Assembly (NCBI RefSeq): GCF_001413955.1
Contig: NZ_LCTZ01000002.1
Span: 930,001 to 994,000 of the forward strand
Length of the DNA stretch: 64,000 nt
Source of the DNA: Flagellimonas eckloniae
GTDB lineage: Bacteria > Bacteroidota > Bacteroidia > Flavobacteriales > Flavobacteriaceae
Reading direction: 5' to 3'
Made by a program: the position numbers and the translations under genes. A model generated the notes under the pieces. The model had not been told where the DNA came from. It ran no database searches and saw only the letters and a list, made by a program, of their open reading frames with translations. Below, piece by piece: positions 15,216 through 24,899 of the stretch (the stretch's first letter is position 1; every line of letters begins with the position of its first letter).

Positions 15216-17843
15216 TTAAAACAAAGTAGTTTGCTCAGAACCATCATCTTTTGAATCTATATCATTATCATTAAAGCCTATGGATTCTTCATCCACCACT
15301 TCAATCTCCTCTGGAATAGGTTCTTTGGGCTCTTCAAAGGGAAGAGGCTCCAAGGCATTAATATTTTTTACTTTTTCTGATGTTAGTTGGTTCCCTATTG
15401 CTTTTATTCCCTTTACAGATATGAAATCTCCTACATCTATCTGTTGATTAGGTTTGGCATCCTTACCTCTTGGTTTTGAAAATTCAATCTCAATCAATGG
15501 TTTCCAATCTGTAGAAACGAGCTCAAGGTGTGATTTTGGATGTTCCGAAATCACTATTTCTTCCTTGTTGGGATTTTCAACTAAAAACCTTTTTATATAA
15601 TAGCGCTCCTTTTCACCTTCAAAATGCACAACGGAGATTGGTTTTTTAGGGTTCCATTTTTGCAGAACAATCATATCATCATTAAAACGAGTCAATAAAT
15701 CTGGTGGAATGGTTTTGACTTTTCCTTTCTGATCAATAATCAACAAAAGGTCATCTCCTTTAAAATCACCCAGAAGCTCTCCTCTTCCATCAACGTTTAG
15801 ACGTCCCACGATATCATCAAACCAAATTTTTCTTGGCTTAAGGGTAGAAACTCCTTTTTCTTTTAACTCTATTCTCTTTACGGGATACTTAGTGACCAAA
15901 TTTCCTTTTGATGCTCTTCCTTTTATCAACAGGTCAGCAAAATCCAAATCCCATTTTAATTTCTTAATGCTACCGGATTGCCTCAGTAATACGGTAATAG
16001 TTTCCGCTTCTCCATTGGGGTTGGCTGAAAAGTAAAGTACCTCCGATGTTGGCTTGCCTCCTGCCAATTGATACATCTTATCCCTAGTGATACTGGTGAC
16101 ATTAAATCTCTTGATGTAGCTAGGCCCTCCCCTTCCATCTTTGTAGATCATATTATAGATGGTACGGCTATCTTTCTTCTTAAATACCGCTACATGAATG
16201 ATTCCTTTTCCAATAAAGGTCTTGGAGTCGACCTTTGTGATCATCATTTCACCTTTTTTGGTGAAAACGATAATGTCATCTATATCACTGCAATCCGTAA
16301 CATATTCATCTTTCCGTAATGAGGTTCCAATAAACCCTTCCTCCCGGTTTACATAGAGTTTAGTATTTCTAATGACTACTTTGGTAGCTTCAATGTCATC
16401 AAAGATTTTAATCTCTGACTTACGTTCTCGTCCTTTGCCATATTTCTTCTTGAGTTCTTTAAAGTAATCAATGGCGTAGTCTACCAAATGTTCCAGATGA
16501 TGTTTGGTTTGAGCAATTTTCTCGTCCAAACTGTCAATAAGCTGTTGGGCTTTTTCTAAATCAAATTTGGAAATACGTTTGATGCGGATTTCGGTCAAAC
16601 GAACTATGTCATCCTCTGTAACCGCTCTTTTCAGGTTTTTGGTGAATGGTTTAAGCCCTTTATCAATAGCTGAGATAACACCTTCCCATGTTTCCTCCTC
16701 CTCAATATCACGGTAGATTCTATTCTCAATAAAAATACGTTCTAAAGAAGCAAAATGCCATTGCTCCTCCAGTTCACCAAGCTGAATTTCGAGCTCAGCC
16801 TTTAACAATTCAACCGTATAGTCGGTTGAACGCATAAGCATTTCAGTAACACCTATAAATAGAGGTTTGTTGTCCTCAATAATACATCCCAAAGGAGATA
16901 TGGAAGATTCGCAAGACGTAAATGCGTATAGCGCGTCTATGGTTTTGTCAGGAGAAATTCCACTAGGCAGATGAACCAAAATCTCTACCTCTGCAGCGGT
17001 ATTGTCTTCTATTTTTTTGATTTTGATTTTACCCTTGTCATTGGCTTTAAGAATAGAATCTATTAATGAAGATGTATTGGTTCCATATGGTATTTCATTG
17101 ATAACAAGAGTATTCTTGTCAAATGTTGAAATCTTAGCGCGAACACGAACCTTACCGCCCCGAAGCCCATCATTATAATTGGTGACGTCTATAATTCCAG
17201 AAGTTGGGAAATCTGGAAATAGCTTGAAACGTTGGCCTTTTAAATGTTTCATGGAGGCATCAATCAACTCATTAAAGTTGTGTGGGAGTACCTTGGTTGA
17301 CAATCCCACAGCAATTCCCTCAGCTCCCTGCGCCAACAGCAATGGGAATTTGACCGGAAGATTTACAGGTTCCTTCTTTCTACCATCATAGGAAAGCTGC
17401 CATTCAGTAATTTTTGGGCTGAAAACAACCTCTAATCCAAATTTTGAGAGTCTAGCCTCTATATACCTGGATGCAGCGGCCCCATCACCGGTAAGAATGT
17501 TCCCCCAGTTTCCTTGAGTATCTATAAGTAAGTCCTTCTGCCCTATTTGAACCATGGCATCTGCAATACTCGCATCTCCATGAGGATGGTATTGCATAGT
17601 ATGCCCAACGACATTGGCCACTTTGTTGTACCGGCCATCGTCCAACTCTTTAAGGGCGTGCATTATTCTGCGTTGCACTGGTTTAAAACCGTCTTCTATT
17701 GCAGGAACGGCACGCTCTAAAATAACATAAGAGGCATAGTCCAAAAACCAATCCTTGTACATGCCCGTGACCCTTGTAAGGCTATCTTGGGAACTGTCTT
17801 GGTTTTCTAAACCTTCATCATTCAAATCTTCATTCTCTTCCAT
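15216..17843 (-). CDS. parC: DNA topoisomerase IV subunit A
   Basis: An 875-residue type IIA topoisomerase A subunit that, with ParE, decatenates chromosomes. The breakage-reunion domain shows VGHTMQYHPHGDASIADAMV and the active tyrosine in GDGAAASRYIEARLSKFG (about residue 125). The C-terminal region beyond 500 is a beta-pinwheel-like domain, and an acidic tail ends DGSEQTTLF. It begins with the conserved YASYVILERAVPAIEDG. The parE stop-to-parC spacing is 31 bases on the same strand (parE upstream), consistent with an operon. Assigned ParC rather than GyrA from its pairing with a ParE-type B subunit and the lack of a GyrA box I could recognise. Confidence 0.93.
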   Translation of the reverse strand: MEENEDLNDEGLENQDSSQDSLTRVTGMYKDWFLDYASYVILERAVPAIEDGFKPVQRRIMHALKELDDGRYNKVANVVGHTMQYHPHGDASIADAMVQIGQKDLLIDTQGNWGNILTGDGAAASRYIEARLSKFGLEVVFSPKITEWQLSYDGRKKEPVNLPVKFPLLLAQGAEGIAVGLSTKVLPHNFNELIDASMKHLKGQRFKLFPDFPTSGIIDVTNYNDGLRGGKVRVRAKISTFDKNTLVINEIPYGTNTSSLIDSILKANDKGKIKIKKIEDNTAAEVEILVHLPSGISPDKTIDALYAFTSCESSISPLGCIIEDNKPLFIGVTEMLMRSTDYTVELLKAELEIQLGELEEQWHFASLERIFIENRIYRDIEEEETWEGVISAIDKGLKPFTKNLKRAVTEDDIVRLTEIRIKRISKFDLEKAQQLIDSLDEKIAQTKHHLEHLVDYAIDYFKELKKKYGKGRERKSEIKIFDDIEATKVVIRNTKLYVNREEGFIGTSLRKDEYVTDCSDIDDIIVFTKKGEMMITKVDSKTFIGKGIIHVAVFKKKDSRTIYNMIYKDGRGGPSYIKRFNVTSITRDKMYQLAGGKPTSEVLYFSANPNGEAETITVLLRQSGSIKKLKWDLDFADLLIKGRASKGNLVTKYPVKRIELKEKGVSTLKPRKIWFDDIVGRLNVDGRGELLGDFKGDDLLLIIDQKGKVKTIPPDLLTRFNDDMIVLQKWNPKKPISVVHFEGEKERYYIKRFLVENPNKEEIVISEHPKSHLELVSTDWKPLIEIEFSKPRGKDAKPNQQIDVGDFISVKGIKAIGNQLTSEKVKNINALEPLPFEEPKEPIPEEIEVVDEESIGFNDNDIDSKDDGSEQTTLF

Positions 17844-17874
17844 TTAGAAGGGGATACATTTATCTGGTTTATAG

Positions 17875-19725
17875 TTAGTTTTCTTCAACTAAATCAAGTT
17901 CTACTTTAAGGTTTTTAATGATAAATTCTTGTCTATCAGGGGTGTTTTTGCCCATATAGAATTTCAGTAAATTATCTATGCTCATTGCTTTGTCCAACAT
18001 TACAGGTTCAAGGCGAATATCATCGCCTATAAAATGTTGAAACTCGTCTGGAGAAATCTCGCCCAACCCTTTAAATCTTGTAATTTCTGGTTTACCGGTG
18101 AGCTTTTGAATAGCATTTCGTCTTTCTTCCTCGCTGTAACAATAAATGGTTTCTTTTTTATTTCTAACCCTGAAAAGAGGGGTTTGTAGAATGTATAAAT
18201 GGTTTTCTTTTATCAATTCTGGAAAGAATTGCAAAAAGAACGTAATCAGTAAAAGACGTATGTGCATTCCGTCAACATCTGCATCCGTGGCGATTACAAT
18301 ATTGTTGTAACGCAGGTCTTCCATCGATTCTTCAATATTTAAAGCTGCTTGCAACAGATTGAATTCTTCATTTTCATACACAATCTTTTTTGACATTCCA
18401 TAGGAATTCAAAGGCTTTCCCCGTAGACTGAAAACCGCTTGGGTGTTTACATCCCTAGATTTGGTGATAGAACCGGAAGCTGAATCTCCCTCTGTAATAA
18501 ACAGTGTGGATTCCAACCTTCTGTCCTTCTTCATATCTTGAAGATGAACTCGGCAATCTCTAAGTTTTTTATTGTGCAAGCTTGCTTTTTTAGCGCGATC
18601 TCTCGCTAATTTTCGAATTCCAGAAAGTTCCTTTCTTTCTTTTTCAGCCTGTACAATCTTGCGCTGAATTGCTTCGGCCGTGGTTTGGTTTTTATGCAAG
18701 TAATTATCTAGGTACTTTCCAACAAAGTCATTGATATAGGTTCGGACAGTGGGTAACTTTCCTCCCATGTCCGTAGAGCCCAGTTTGGTCTTAGTTTGAC
18801 TTTCAAAAACAGGCTCCATCACTTTAATGGAAATAGCAGAAATTATGGATTTTCTGATATCCGAGGCATCATAATTTTTACCATAAAAATCACGAATGGT
18901 CTTTACAATAGCCTCCCTAAAAGCGGCTTGGTGTGTTCCTCCTTGCGTAGTATGTTGTCCATTTACAAAGGAATGATATTCCTCACTGTATTGGGTTCTA
19001 CTATGTGTTAGGGCAACTTCGATATCATCTCCTTTAAGATGAATTATTGGATATAGAAAATCTTCTTGGTTGTTGTTATCCTCCAATAAATCCTTCAATC
19101 CATTTTCTGAAAAGAATTTTTCCCCATTAAAGACAATAGTTAATCCTGGATTAAGGTATACGTAGTTTTTGAGCATGCGTTCCACATACTCGTTTCGATA
19201 TTTATATTTTTTAAAAATGGATTCGTCAGGAACAAAACTAACCTTGGTACCCCGGCGTTTTGTGGAATCTATCAGTTCTTCGGTTACTAAATTCCCAGCT
19301 TTAAACTCAGCTGCCTTTGATTGCCCATCACGCACTGATTCAACCTTAAAAAAATTGGAAAGCGCATTTACTGCCTTTGTTCCAACTCCATTAAGACCTA
19401 CAGATTTTTTAAAAGCCCGAGTATCGTATTTTCCACCGGTATTCATTTTGGAAACTACATCCACAACCTTCCCCAATGGAATTCCTCGACCATAATCACG
19501 GACATGGACTGTATTTTCCTTGATATTGATTTCAATAGTTTTCCCGGCCCCCATGACAAACTCATCAATACAGTTGTCAATGACTTCTTTAAGAAGAATA
19601 TAGATGCCGTCGTCTGCGGATGAACCATCTCCCAACTTACCAATATACATTCCGGGGCGCATGCGGATATGCTCCTTCCAGTCCAGGGAGCGAATATTAT
19701 CCTCGGTATACTTGGTTTCTGCCAT
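17875..19725 (-). CDS. parE: DNA topoisomerase IV subunit B
   Basis: A 616-residue ATPase subunit. GHKL motifs: [29 protein letters not shown] and [17 protein letters not shown]; the QTKTKLG switch lysine occurs in [16 protein letters not shown]; the TOPRIM domain has [18 protein letters not shown] and [19 protein letters not shown]. The length (616) fits ParE rather than the longer GyrB of Gram-negatives. The gene lies directly upstream of parC. The 114 bases before it, up to ychF, hold nothing I can identify. Confidence 0.94.
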   Translation of the reverse strand: MAETKYTEDNIRSLDWKEHIRMRPGMYIGKLGDGSSADDGIYILLKEVIDNCIDEFVMGAGKTIEINIKENTVHVRDYGRGIPLGKVVDVVSKMNTGGKYDTRAFKKSVGLNGVGTKAVNALSNFFKVESVRDGQSKAAEFKAGNLVTEELIDSTKRRGTKVSFVPDESIFKKYKYRNEYVERMLKNYVYLNPGLTIVFNGEKFFSENGLKDLLEDNNNQEDFLYPIIHLKGDDIEVALTHSRTQYSEEYHSFVNGQHTTQGGTHQAAFREAIVKTIRDFYGKNYDASDIRKSIISAISIKVMEPVFESQTKTKLGSTDMGGKLPTVRTYINDFVGKYLDNYLHKNQTTAEAIQRKIVQAEKERKELSGIRKLARDRAKKASLHNKKLRDCRVHLQDMKKDRRLESTLFITEGDSASGSITKSRDVNTQAVFSLRGKPLNSYGMSKKIVYENEEFNLLQAALNIEESMEDLRYNNIVIATDADVDGMHIRLLLITFFLQFFPELIKENHLYILQTPLFRVRNKKETIYCYSEEERRNAIQKLTGKPEITRFKGLGEISPDEFQHFIGDDIRLEPVMLDKAMSIDNLLKFYMGKNTPDRQEFIIKNLKVELDLVEEN

Positions 19726-19839
19726 TGGTTAAGGGTTAATCCTTGCTAATATAAAATTTAGCCGCAAAAATAAATGTGTAGCCGAAAGAAAGTAATCAAC
19801 AAATACTGTTGATATACCTATTATGAAGAAGGATTTCTC

Positions 19840-20934
19840 TTAAACGTTAAACCTAAAATGCATGACATCACCATCCTTTACCACATATTCCTTCCCCTCA
19901 ACACGCATTTTACCTGCTTCTTTTACTTTGGATTCGCTTCCATACTGCACATAATCATCATAAGCAATGACCTCTGCTCGAATGAAGCCTTTTTCAAAAT
20001 CAGTATGGATTACCCCGGCAGCTTGCGGGGCCGTTGCCCCAACTGGAATGGTCCAAGCCCTAACCTCTTTTTCACCAGCTGTAAAATAAGTTTCCAAGTC
20101 CAATAATTTATATGCTCCCCTAATCAGTTTAGCTGAACCGGGCTCGGAAAGACCTAAATCTTCCAAGAACATTTGGCGTTCCTCATAGGTATCCAATTCC
20201 GTAATATCCGCTTCGGTGCCCACTGCTAAAAATATAACTTCAGCATTTTCATTGGCTACCGCTTCTTTTACCTTTTCTACATAGGCATTTCCATTTGTAG
20301 CTGCTTCTTCATCAACATTACAGACATACATTACTGGTTTGTCCGTTATCAATTGCAAAGGTTTTACATATTCCGCATGGTCATCATCAGAAAGTGTTAT
20401 GGCCCGCACCGATGTTCCTGCTTCCAAGCCTTCTTTTAAACTAGTTAAAACAGCGGCTTCCTTTTGGGCTTCTTTGTTTCCTGTTTTTGCAGCACGATTT
20501 ACCTTGTCCAATTTCTTTTCAACACTCTCCAAATCTTTCAACTGGAGTTCCATATCTATGGTCTCCTTATCCCTGATTGGATCTACAGAGCCATCAACAT
20601 GTACAATATTATCGTTATCAAAACATCGTAAGACATGGAGAATGGCATCCGTTTCACGAATGTTTCCTAAAAATTGGTTTCCCAACCCCTCTCCTTTACT
20701 GGCGCCCTTCACCAATCCGGCAATATCAACTATTTCTACCGTTGCGGGAATAACTTTTTCTGGACTAACCAACTCCTCCAATTTTTCCATTCGATTGTCG
20801 GGTACATTAACAACCCCAATATTAGGTTCAATAGTACAAAAGGGAAAGTTTGCACTCTGTGCCTTTGCATTGGACAAACAATTAAACAAAGTCGATTTTC
20901 CTACGTTTGGCAATCCTACAATACCAGCTTTCAT
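19840..20934 (-). CDS. ychF: YchF-family translation-associated ATPase
   Basis: A 364-residue Obg-superfamily P-loop protein that prefers ATP, binds ribosomes and influences oxidative-stress responses. Visible motifs: GIVGLPNVGKSTLFNCLSNA (G1), ANFPFCTIEPNIGVV (G2), DIAGLVKGASKGEGLGNQFL (G3 and switch II), then a coiled-coil insertion (about 130-200) and a C-terminal TGS domain with KGFIRAEVIAYDDYV and VKDGDVMHFRFNV. ATG at 20934 matches the universal MKAGIVGLPNVGKST start. It appears monocistronic. Confidence 0.97.
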   Translation of the reverse strand: MKAGIVGLPNVGKSTLFNCLSNAKAQSANFPFCTIEPNIGVVNVPDNRMEKLEELVSPEKVIPATVEIVDIAGLVKGASKGEGLGNQFLGNIRETDAILHVLRCFDNDNIVHVDGSVDPIRDKETIDMELQLKDLESVEKKLDKVNRAAKTGNKEAQKEAAVLTSLKEGLEAGTSVRAITLSDDDHAEYVKPLQLITDKPVMYVCNVDEEAATNGNAYVEKVKEAVANENAEVIFLAVGTEADITELDTYEERQMFLEDLGLSEPGSAKLIRGAYKLLDLETYFTAGEKEVRAWTIPVGATAPQAAGVIHTDFEKGFIRAEVIAYDDYVQYGSESKVKEAGKMRVEGKEYVVKDGDVMHFRFNV

Positions 20935-21078
20935 TGATTAGATGTTTGATTTAAGTATTTAGTATTTTGGGCTTGCTATCTATTTATACGTAATAGCATG
21001 ACCTTGTACTGAACACCGAGAATTATTTAAGGCTGCAAATATAAGTTGAAGTATGACAAATGTTACATTTCAAGAACC

Positions 21079-21207
21079 TTAAAAACCTGAAAGAAGCATA
21101 TAAAATCCTATAATAATTACAGCGAGGATGCCTAAAATGGCAATTATGGAAAGTGTGCACCCTATCTGTTTCCAAAATCCATTATATGTTTTCTCTTTTT
21201 CTTGCAT
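21079..21207 (-). CDS. Possible 42-residue single-span membrane peptide
   Basis: A frame from ATG 21207-21205 to TAA 21081-21079 encodes a polar start (MQEKEKTYNGFWKQIG) followed by a continuous hydrophobic stretch (CTLSIIAILGILAVIIIGFY) and a short tail. The composition is that of a small membrane peptide. It begins at the base right after the T-run of the ferredoxin terminator, so expression would depend on read-through or on a promoter inside the ferredoxin gene. No ribosome-binding site can be told. I recognise no family. Confidence 0.4.
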   Translation of the reverse strand: MQEKEKTYNGFWKQIGCTLSIIAILGILAVIIIGFYMLLSGF

Positions 21208-21236
21208 AAAAAAACCCGAACCATTTTCGATTCGGG
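21208..21236 (-). terminator. Rho-independent terminator after the ferredoxin gene
   Basis: On the minus strand CCCGAA (21236-21231) pairs with TTCGGG (21220-21215), followed by seven T (21214-21208). It lies 23 bases after the ferredoxin stop and immediately abuts the start of the possible 42-residue peptide. Confidence 0.8.
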
Positions 21237-21258
21237 CTAAATTAAAGCTTTTTTCCAC

Positions 21259-21612
21259 CTATCCGTCAGGGTGCATAAATTTTTGCTTTCCTAAGAGTTC
21301 CTCCTCGGTCTCTACTCTGTCCTCATCAGGTACACAACAGTCTACCGGGCATACGGCGGCACACTGGGGTTCCTCATGAAAGCCCATACATTCAGTACAC
21401 TTATCTGGGGATATATAGTAAATTTCATCACTTATGGGAATCTGTACTTCATCTGCATTTACAGCTTTTCCATCAGGAAGGACTACATCCCCTTCCAACG
21501 ATGTGCCATCACTGTAGCGCCATTCATCAGCCCCTTCATAAATTGCAGTATTTGGGCACTCAGGTTCGCAAGCACCACAGTTAATACATTCATCTGTTAT
21601 TATAATTGCCAT
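21259..21612 (-). CDS. 2[4Fe-4S] ferredoxin with central insertion
   Basis: A 117-residue dicluster ferredoxin. The first cluster motif is [15 protein letters not shown] (Cx2Cx2Cx3CP, residues 9-23), the second [22 protein letters not shown], which is the longer Cx2Cx8Cx3C form seen in YfhL/Allochromatium-type ferredoxins. Between them is a 45-residue insertion ([20 protein letters not shown]) typical of the Bacteroidota version. It is a cytosolic electron carrier. It is divergent from the acyl-CoA reductase gene, and the pair is commonly next to serC in this phylum. Confidence 0.93.
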   Translation of the reverse strand: MAIIITDECINCGACEPECPNTAIYEGADEWRYSDGTSLEGDVVLPDGKAVNADEVQIPISDEIYYISPDKCTECMGFHEEPQCAAVCPVDCCVPDEDRVETEEELLGKQKFMHPDG

Positions 21613-21652
21613 AATTTCTTTTTCCTTTATGCTGAAATAATTTCTGCATGCT

Positions 21653-21660
21653 TACTTTTG
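21653..21660 (+). promoter_or_regulatory. Candidate -7 element (TACTTTTG) for the acyl-CoA reductase gene
   Basis: TACTTTTG fits TAnnTTTG and lies 39 bases upstream of the ATG at 21699. No TTG at the right spacing is present, so this is a weaker call than the opposite-strand promoter 3 bases away. Confidence 0.4.
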
Positions 21661-21662
21661 GA

Positions 21663-21693
21663 CAAAAATAAACCCTACCAATTTAGTGTACAA
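21663..21693 (-). promoter_or_regulatory. Promoter of the ferredoxin gene (TTG-N20-TATTTTTG)
   Basis: On the minus strand TTG (21693-21691) is followed after 20 bases by TATTTTTG (21670-21663), a full match to the Bacteroidota promoter pattern. It is 51 bases upstream of the ferredoxin ATG and sits back to back with a -7-like element for the divergent gene. Confidence 0.65.
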
Positions 21694-21698
21694 ATATA

Positions 21699-22745
21699 AT
21701 GATAGCGCATACCTCTAGATTGCAAGCTTTTGTTAAACTTGGAAGTTTTATAAGTGATTTTTGTGAAAATCATAACCTCTCAGAAAACAATAGGTATTCT
21801 GACTTCAATGATATCCTGGTAAAAGCAGGACAGCAAAACAGTTGGTTTACACAGGAGAACATTTTATTTGCCCTTGAACAATGGTCGTTTTTATTAACAG
21901 AAGAACAGTTGACCAATTGGCTTTCCAATTACACTTTTACTAACTCAAAAGAAGTAAAGACCGTTGGTCTTGTCATGGCTGGAAATATTCCTTTGGTTGG
22001 TTTCCATGACTTTTTATGCGTTTTATTGTCAGGAAACAAGGTTTTGGCAAAACTTTCATCAAACGATACGGTGCTCCTCCCCTTTCTTTCTGAATACTTG
22101 ATTCAGCAGGACCCGAACTTAGAAGACAAAATTCAGTTTGCCGAAGGTAAACTTGAAGATTTTGATGCGGTAATTGCTACGGGAAGCAATAACACCAGTA
22201 GGTATTTTGAGTATTATTTCGGAAAAAAGCCAAATATTATTAGAAAGAATAGAAGTTCTGTCGCCATTCTAACAGGAAATGAATCAAAGCAGCAGCTTAC
22301 GGCTTTGGGAGAAGATATTTTTAGATATTATGGATTGGGATGCAGAAATGTTTCCAAAATATTTGTTCCAAAAAATTATGATTTTGACATGTTTTTCAAT
22401 GCCATTTTTGAGTATAAAGACCTGATAAATCAAATTAAATACTCGAATAACTACGACTACAATAAAGCAGTTTATTTGATGAGTGAGTTTAAAATTCTGG
22501 ATAACGGTTTCCTTATTTTAAAAGAAGATGAAAGTTTTTCTTCACCCATTGCATCATTGTTTTATTCGTATTATGAAAACGAGACAGAATTAAAACAAAA
22601 ACTTGAAGAACACCGCGATGACATTCAATGTGTGGTCTCTGATTTAAAAGTTAACAACAAGGTCAATTTTGGGGAAACCCAAAAACCAAAACTTAATGAC
22701 TACGCAGATGGGATTGATACCATTTCGTTCCTTTTATCACTTTAA
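21699..22745 (+). CDS. Acyl-CoA reductase (LuxC-like)
   Basis: A 348-residue aldehyde-dehydrogenase-superfamily protein of the LuxC/acyl-CoA reductase family. Visible features: KEVKTVGLVMAGNIPLVGFH (about 88-107), the nucleotide-binding block VLLSGNKVLAKLSSNDTVLL, AVIATGSNNTSRYFEYYFGK, and the likely catalytic cysteine in YYGLGCRNVSKIFVPK near 212. Family members reduce acyl-CoA or acyl-ACP to aldehyde. The conserved neighbourhood with ferredoxin and serC-serA suggests a housekeeping role, but the physiological substrate in Bacteroidota is not known to me. Confidence 0.88.
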   Translation: MIAHTSRLQAFVKLGSFISDFCENHNLSENNRYSDFNDILVKAGQQNSWFTQENILFALEQWSFLLTEEQLTNWLSNYTFTNSKEVKTVGLVMAGNIPLVGFHDFLCVLLSGNKVLAKLSSNDTVLLPFLSEYLIQQDPNLEDKIQFAEGKLEDFDAVIATGSNNTSRYFEYYFGKKPNIIRKNRSSVAILTGNESKQQLTALGEDIFRYYGLGCRNVSKIFVPKNYDFDMFFNAIFEYKDLINQIKYSNNYDYNKAVYLMSEFKILDNGFLILKEDESFSSPIASLFYSYYENETELKQKLEEHRDDIQCVVSDLKVNNKVNFGETQKPKLNDYADGIDTISFLLSL

Positions 22746-22812
22746 TGTCAATACGTTTTAACCATTTTTATATCCAAGATTTTTTTAGAACTTTACTCCT
22801 TAATTTAACCAA

Positions 22813-23877
22813 ATGAAAAAACACAATTTTAGTGCTGGTCCATGTATTTTACCAAAAGAAGTAATGCAGAAAGCCGCTGAGGCGGTAGTAGAACTTGATG
22901 GAATAGGCCTCTCACTTATAGAAATTTCCCATAGAAGTAAAGAGTTTGTAGCCATTATGGAAAATGCGCGCGCTCTGGCCCTGGAACTTTTGGGCCTGGA
23001 GGGAAAAGGGTATCAAGCATTGTTCCTCCAAGGTGGTGCAAGCACTCAATTTTTGATGGCTGCCTTTAATTTGTTGGATAAAAAAGCGGGATACGTAAAT
23101 ACAGGTACATGGAGTCAAAAATCAATCAAAGAGGCAAAATTGATTGGTGAAATTATCGAAGTAGCCTCCTCACAAGACCAAAATTTCAATTATATCCCAA
23201 AGGGATATGCAATTCCAAGTGATTTGGATTATTTGCACTTAACCTCCAACAATACCATTTTTGGAACGCAAATAAAAAAATTCCCTAAAACGGATGTTCC
23301 ATTGGTATGTGATATGAGTTCGGATATTTTTTCAAGGCAAATGGATTTTTCGAAATTCGACCTGATTTATGCTGGAGCACAAAAAAATATGGGCCCAGCA
23401 GGAACCACATTAGTAGTTATAAAAGAGAACATTTTGGGGAAAGTATCGCGTCAAATCCCATCAATGTTAGATTATAAGGTACATGTTAGTAAGGATAGCA
23501 TGTTCAATACACCACCAGTTTTTGCTGTATACGTTTCCATGCTTACCATGCAGTGGCTGAAAGATCTAGGAGGAATTGCTGCCATAGAGGAAATTAACGA
23601 ACGTAAAGCAAATCTTATTTATTCTGAAATAGAACTGAACCCTGTTTTCTCTGGATTTGCAGCAAAAGAAGACCGTTCCATTATGAATGCCACTTTTAAT
23701 ATTACTGATGATTCGTTGAAAGAAATTTTTGATGAGAAATGCAAAGAAGCCGGAATTAATGGAATTAATGGCCATCGTTCTGTTGGTGGCTATCGGGCCT
23801 CCATGTACAATGCCCTTCCTTTGGAAAGTGTTGGAGTCTTGGTAGATATAATGAGTGATTTGGAAAAGAAAGGATAA
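22813..23877 (+). CDS. serC: Phosphoserine aminotransferase
   Basis: PLP enzyme converting 3-phosphohydroxypyruvate and glutamate to phosphoserine; the same enzyme acts on 4-phosphohydroxythreonine in B6 synthesis. The 354-residue protein starts MKKHNFSAGPCILPKEVM, has the PLP loop LFLQGGASTQFLMAAFNLL, the aspartate in VPLVCDMSSDIFSRQ, and the Schiff-base lysine in IYAGAQKNMGPAGTTLVVI (about 195). The end, GHRSVGGYRASMYNALP, supplies the phosphate-binding residues. Its TAA shares a base with the ATG of serA (TAATG), indicating translational coupling. Confidence 0.97.
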   Translation: MKKHNFSAGPCILPKEVMQKAAEAVVELDGIGLSLIEISHRSKEFVAIMENARALALELLGLEGKGYQALFLQGGASTQFLMAAFNLLDKKAGYVNTGTWSQKSIKEAKLIGEIIEVASSQDQNFNYIPKGYAIPSDLDYLHLTSNNTIFGTQIKKFPKTDVPLVCDMSSDIFSRQMDFSKFDLIYAGAQKNMGPAGTTLVVIKENILGKVSRQIPSMLDYKVHVSKDSMFNTPPVFAVYVSMLTMQWLKDLGGIAAIEEINERKANLIYSEIELNPVFSGFAAKEDRSIMNATFNITDDSLKEIFDEKCKEAGINGINGHRSVGGYRASMYNALPLESVGVLVDIMSDLEKKG

Positions 23878-24830
23878 TGGGAAAAGTTTTAGCAAACGAC
23901 GGAATAGCCCAAATTGGAATTGACCTGCTTGAAAAAGGAGGTTTTGAAGTAATAACTACCAAAGTAGCGCAAGAACAGCTGGTAAACTTTATCAACGAAA
24001 ATGATATTACCGCATTATTGGTACGAAGTGCCACTGAAGCCAGAAAGTCTTTGGTGGACGCATGTCCAAATTTAGAATTGATTGGTCGTGGCGGTGTTGG
24101 TATGGATAATATTGATGTGGAATATGCCAAATCCAAAGGAGTTCATGTAATAAATACTCCAGCTGCTTCATCAGAATCTGTTGCCGAGTTAGTATTTGCC
24201 CATTTATTTGGAGGCGTTCGGTTTTTATACGATTCAAATCGAAATATGCCTCTGGATGGAGATAGTAAGTTCAAACAATTAAAGAAAAGTTATGCAGGCG
24301 GAACTGAGCTCCGAGGAAAAACATTAGGACTTGTTGGGTTCGGAAGAATTGGCAAGGCTACCGCAAAAATGGCGTTGGGGCTTGGCATGAAAGTGTTATA
24401 TACGGATTCATACGTGCCTGAAGCAACCGTGGAAATCCCATTTTTTGATGGTCAATCTGTAAAATTTGAATTGAAAAGTAGTTCAAAAGAAGACGTTTTG
24501 CAAAACTCAGATTTCATTAGTATCCATGTTCCTGCCCAAAAAGATTACGTCTTGGGGAAAAATGAGTTTAAAATGATGAAATCCGGTGCTGGAGTAATAA
24601 ATGCATCCCGTGGCGGTGTTTTGGATGAAGTAGCGCTTATTGACGCGCTGGAAAACAAAAAAATTACGTTTGCTGGATTGGATGTCTTTGAATCTGAACC
24701 AAATCCTGAAATCAAAATATTAATGCATCCACAGATTTCATTAACGCCCCATATTGGAGCGGCAACGAAAGAGGCTCAGGAGCGTATTGGTGCAGAGCTG
24801 GCGTCTCAAATCATTGATTTGTTGAAATAG
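23877..24830 (+). CDS. serA: D-3-phosphoglycerate dehydrogenase, short form
   Basis: First step of serine synthesis: 3-phosphoglycerate to 3-phosphohydroxypyruvate with NAD+. The 317-residue protein shows the NAD site LGLVGFGRIGKATAKMALGL (about 152), catalytic R in VINASRGGVLDEVAL (about 240), E in GLDVFESEPNP and H in SLTPHIGAATKEAQERIG. It lacks both the intervening and ACT domains of longer SerA, so serine feedback through ACT is not expected. Start chosen at ATG 23877, overlapping serC. Confidence 0.93.
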   Translation: MGKVLANDGIAQIGIDLLEKGGFEVITTKVAQEQLVNFINENDITALLVRSATEARKSLVDACPNLELIGRGGVGMDNIDVEYAKSKGVHVINTPAASSESVAELVFAHLFGGVRFLYDSNRNMPLDGDSKFKQLKKSYAGGTELRGKTLGLVGFGRIGKATAKMALGLGMKVLYTDSYVPEATVEIPFFDGQSVKFELKSSSKEDVLQNSDFISIHVPAQKDYVLGKNEFKMMKSGAGVINASRGGVLDEVALIDALENKKITFAGLDVFESEPNPEIKILMHPQISLTPHIGAATKEAQERIGAELASQIIDLLK

Positions 24831-24899
24831 CTTGTTTATAAATACAGTTTTAAAAACTTTCTTTTTTGTACATTGGGCTCCTAAACTAAACACTATAAA

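Noticed and set aside
20339..20941. A 200-residue open frame on the plus strand opposite ychF
   Set aside because: It runs antisense to the unmistakable ychF gene, is rich in serine as complementary-strand frames often are, and has no motif.
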